Below the pieces are notes generated by a model that saw only the letters and a program-made list of their open reading frames with translations, was not told the DNA's origin and ran no database searches. The position numbers and the translations under genes are program-made. This document shows, piece by piece, positions 12,909 through 13,254 of a stretch of DNA of 13,254 bases. This stretch comes from Euzebyaceae bacterium (GTDB lineage Bacteria > Actinomycetota > Nitriliruptoria > Euzebyales > Egibacteraceae): positions 1 through 13,254 of the forward strand of contig JACCXR010000203.1 of the NCBI GenBank assembly GCA_013696915.1, written 5' to 3'. How positions within the stretch are numbered: the first letter of the stretch is position 1; each line of letters opens with the position of its first letter.

Positions 12909-13254
12909 TCAGGGCCGGAACTCGATGCCGGTGGGGAGCAGCCGCGCCCGGCCGATGCGGTCGACGGCGAAGGTGCGCTCGCCCTCGCGCAGGTGGCAGT
13001 AGCCGCGCAGCAGGTCGTCGCGGAACGCCCACGGGTCGACGACCCGGTCGGTCGCGGCCCCGCCGCGCGAGGAGGCGAAGTACTGCAGGCGCAGCTGCCG
13101 CGACTCGCGCACTCCGCGCTCGAGCAGCGCCCGGATCGCCCGTGGGCCGACCGCATCCTCGGCGGTCCCGGGCAGCGCCGGCGCGGCGGGGTCGGCGCCG
13201 ACGACGGCATCCTCGCTGAGCCGCACGCCGGCGGCGCGGAGCGCGGCCGTGACC
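12909..13254 (-). CDS. WYL-domain protein, C-terminal part (5' end outside window)
   Basis: The frame is open from the right edge to TGA at 12909-12911, so only the last 115 or so residues are seen. The start is outside the window; a GTG at 13226 is in frame but looks internal, because the residues before it (VTAALRAAG) continue the pattern. The visible part has IRALLERGVRESRQLRLQYFASSRGG, DRVVDPWAFRDDLLRGYCHLREGERTFAVDRIGRARLL, the typical WYL-domain layout in which the WYL tripeptide position reads LLRGYCHLR. WYL domains bind ligands or nucleic acid ends in transcription regulators such as PafB/PafC. The protein stops a few residues after the WYL domain, so the C-terminal WCX extension common in that group is absent. 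Confidence 0.75.
   Translation of the reverse strand, partial: VTAALRAAGVRLSEDAVVGADPAAPALPGTAEDAVGPRAIRALLERGVRESRQLRLQYFASSRGGAATDRVVDPWAFRDDLLRGYCHLREGERTFAVDRIGRARLLPTGIEFRP

Overview
The window comes from a high-GC bacterium (third codon positions are almost all G or C) and is best explained as chromosomal DNA of an actinobacterium. The evidence is a DUF2469 gene, an actinobacterial marker family, lying inside the conserved chain rpsP - KH protein - rimM - trmD - rplS - lepB - DUF2469 - small membrane protein - yraN - yifB. Several proteins (S16, TrmD, Ffh) do not look like the versions I know from mycobacteria and streptomycetes. A deeper or less familiar actinobacterial lineage is therefore possible, but this is only an inference from memory of the families.

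Layout. Positions 1-5702 carry the translation and secretion operon on the minus strand, read right to left: rpsP (5702-5142), KH protein (5145-4906), rimM (4890-4384), trmD (4374-3661), rplS (3519-3160), lepB (3142-2282), DUF2469 (2285-1959), a 38-residue single-pass membrane protein (1954-1838), yraN (1738-1367) and a 3'-truncated yifB/comM-like gene (1367 to the left edge). Many junctions overlap by 1-4 bases. rplS has a convincing promoter of its own whose -35 box starts in the trmD stop codon. Positions 5910-10264 hold a mixed accessory block: a zincin metallopeptidase (+), a SAM methyltransferase (-), a Uma2-family nuclease-like protein (+), an alpha/beta hydrolase (-) and a luciferase-like flavin/F420 oxidoreductase (+). 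In the actinobacterial genomes I know, ffh lies close to rpsP, so this block looks inserted between them. Positions 10409-11914 hold ffh (SRP54), followed by a divergent aldo/keto reductase (12047-12901) and the 3' part of a WYL-domain protein (from the right edge to 12909).

The ribosomal and secretion genes work together: S16, L19, RimM and TrmD in ribosome and tRNA maturation, Ffh in targeting to the membrane and LepB in signal peptide cleavage. The accessory genes have no obvious shared pathway.

The most unusual signal is non-coding. A 39-40 bp imperfect palindrome occurs three times (6440-6479, 8286-8324, 8368-8406), always between convergently transcribed genes and always in the same orientation. 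Its two arms show one compensatory base-pair change. One copy supplies the last codons and the stop of the methyltransferase gene. A second theme is apparent leaderless starts, with a TANNNT box 4-7 bases before the start codon, at five genes. Two of these form a mirrored divergent promoter pair packed into 47 bp.
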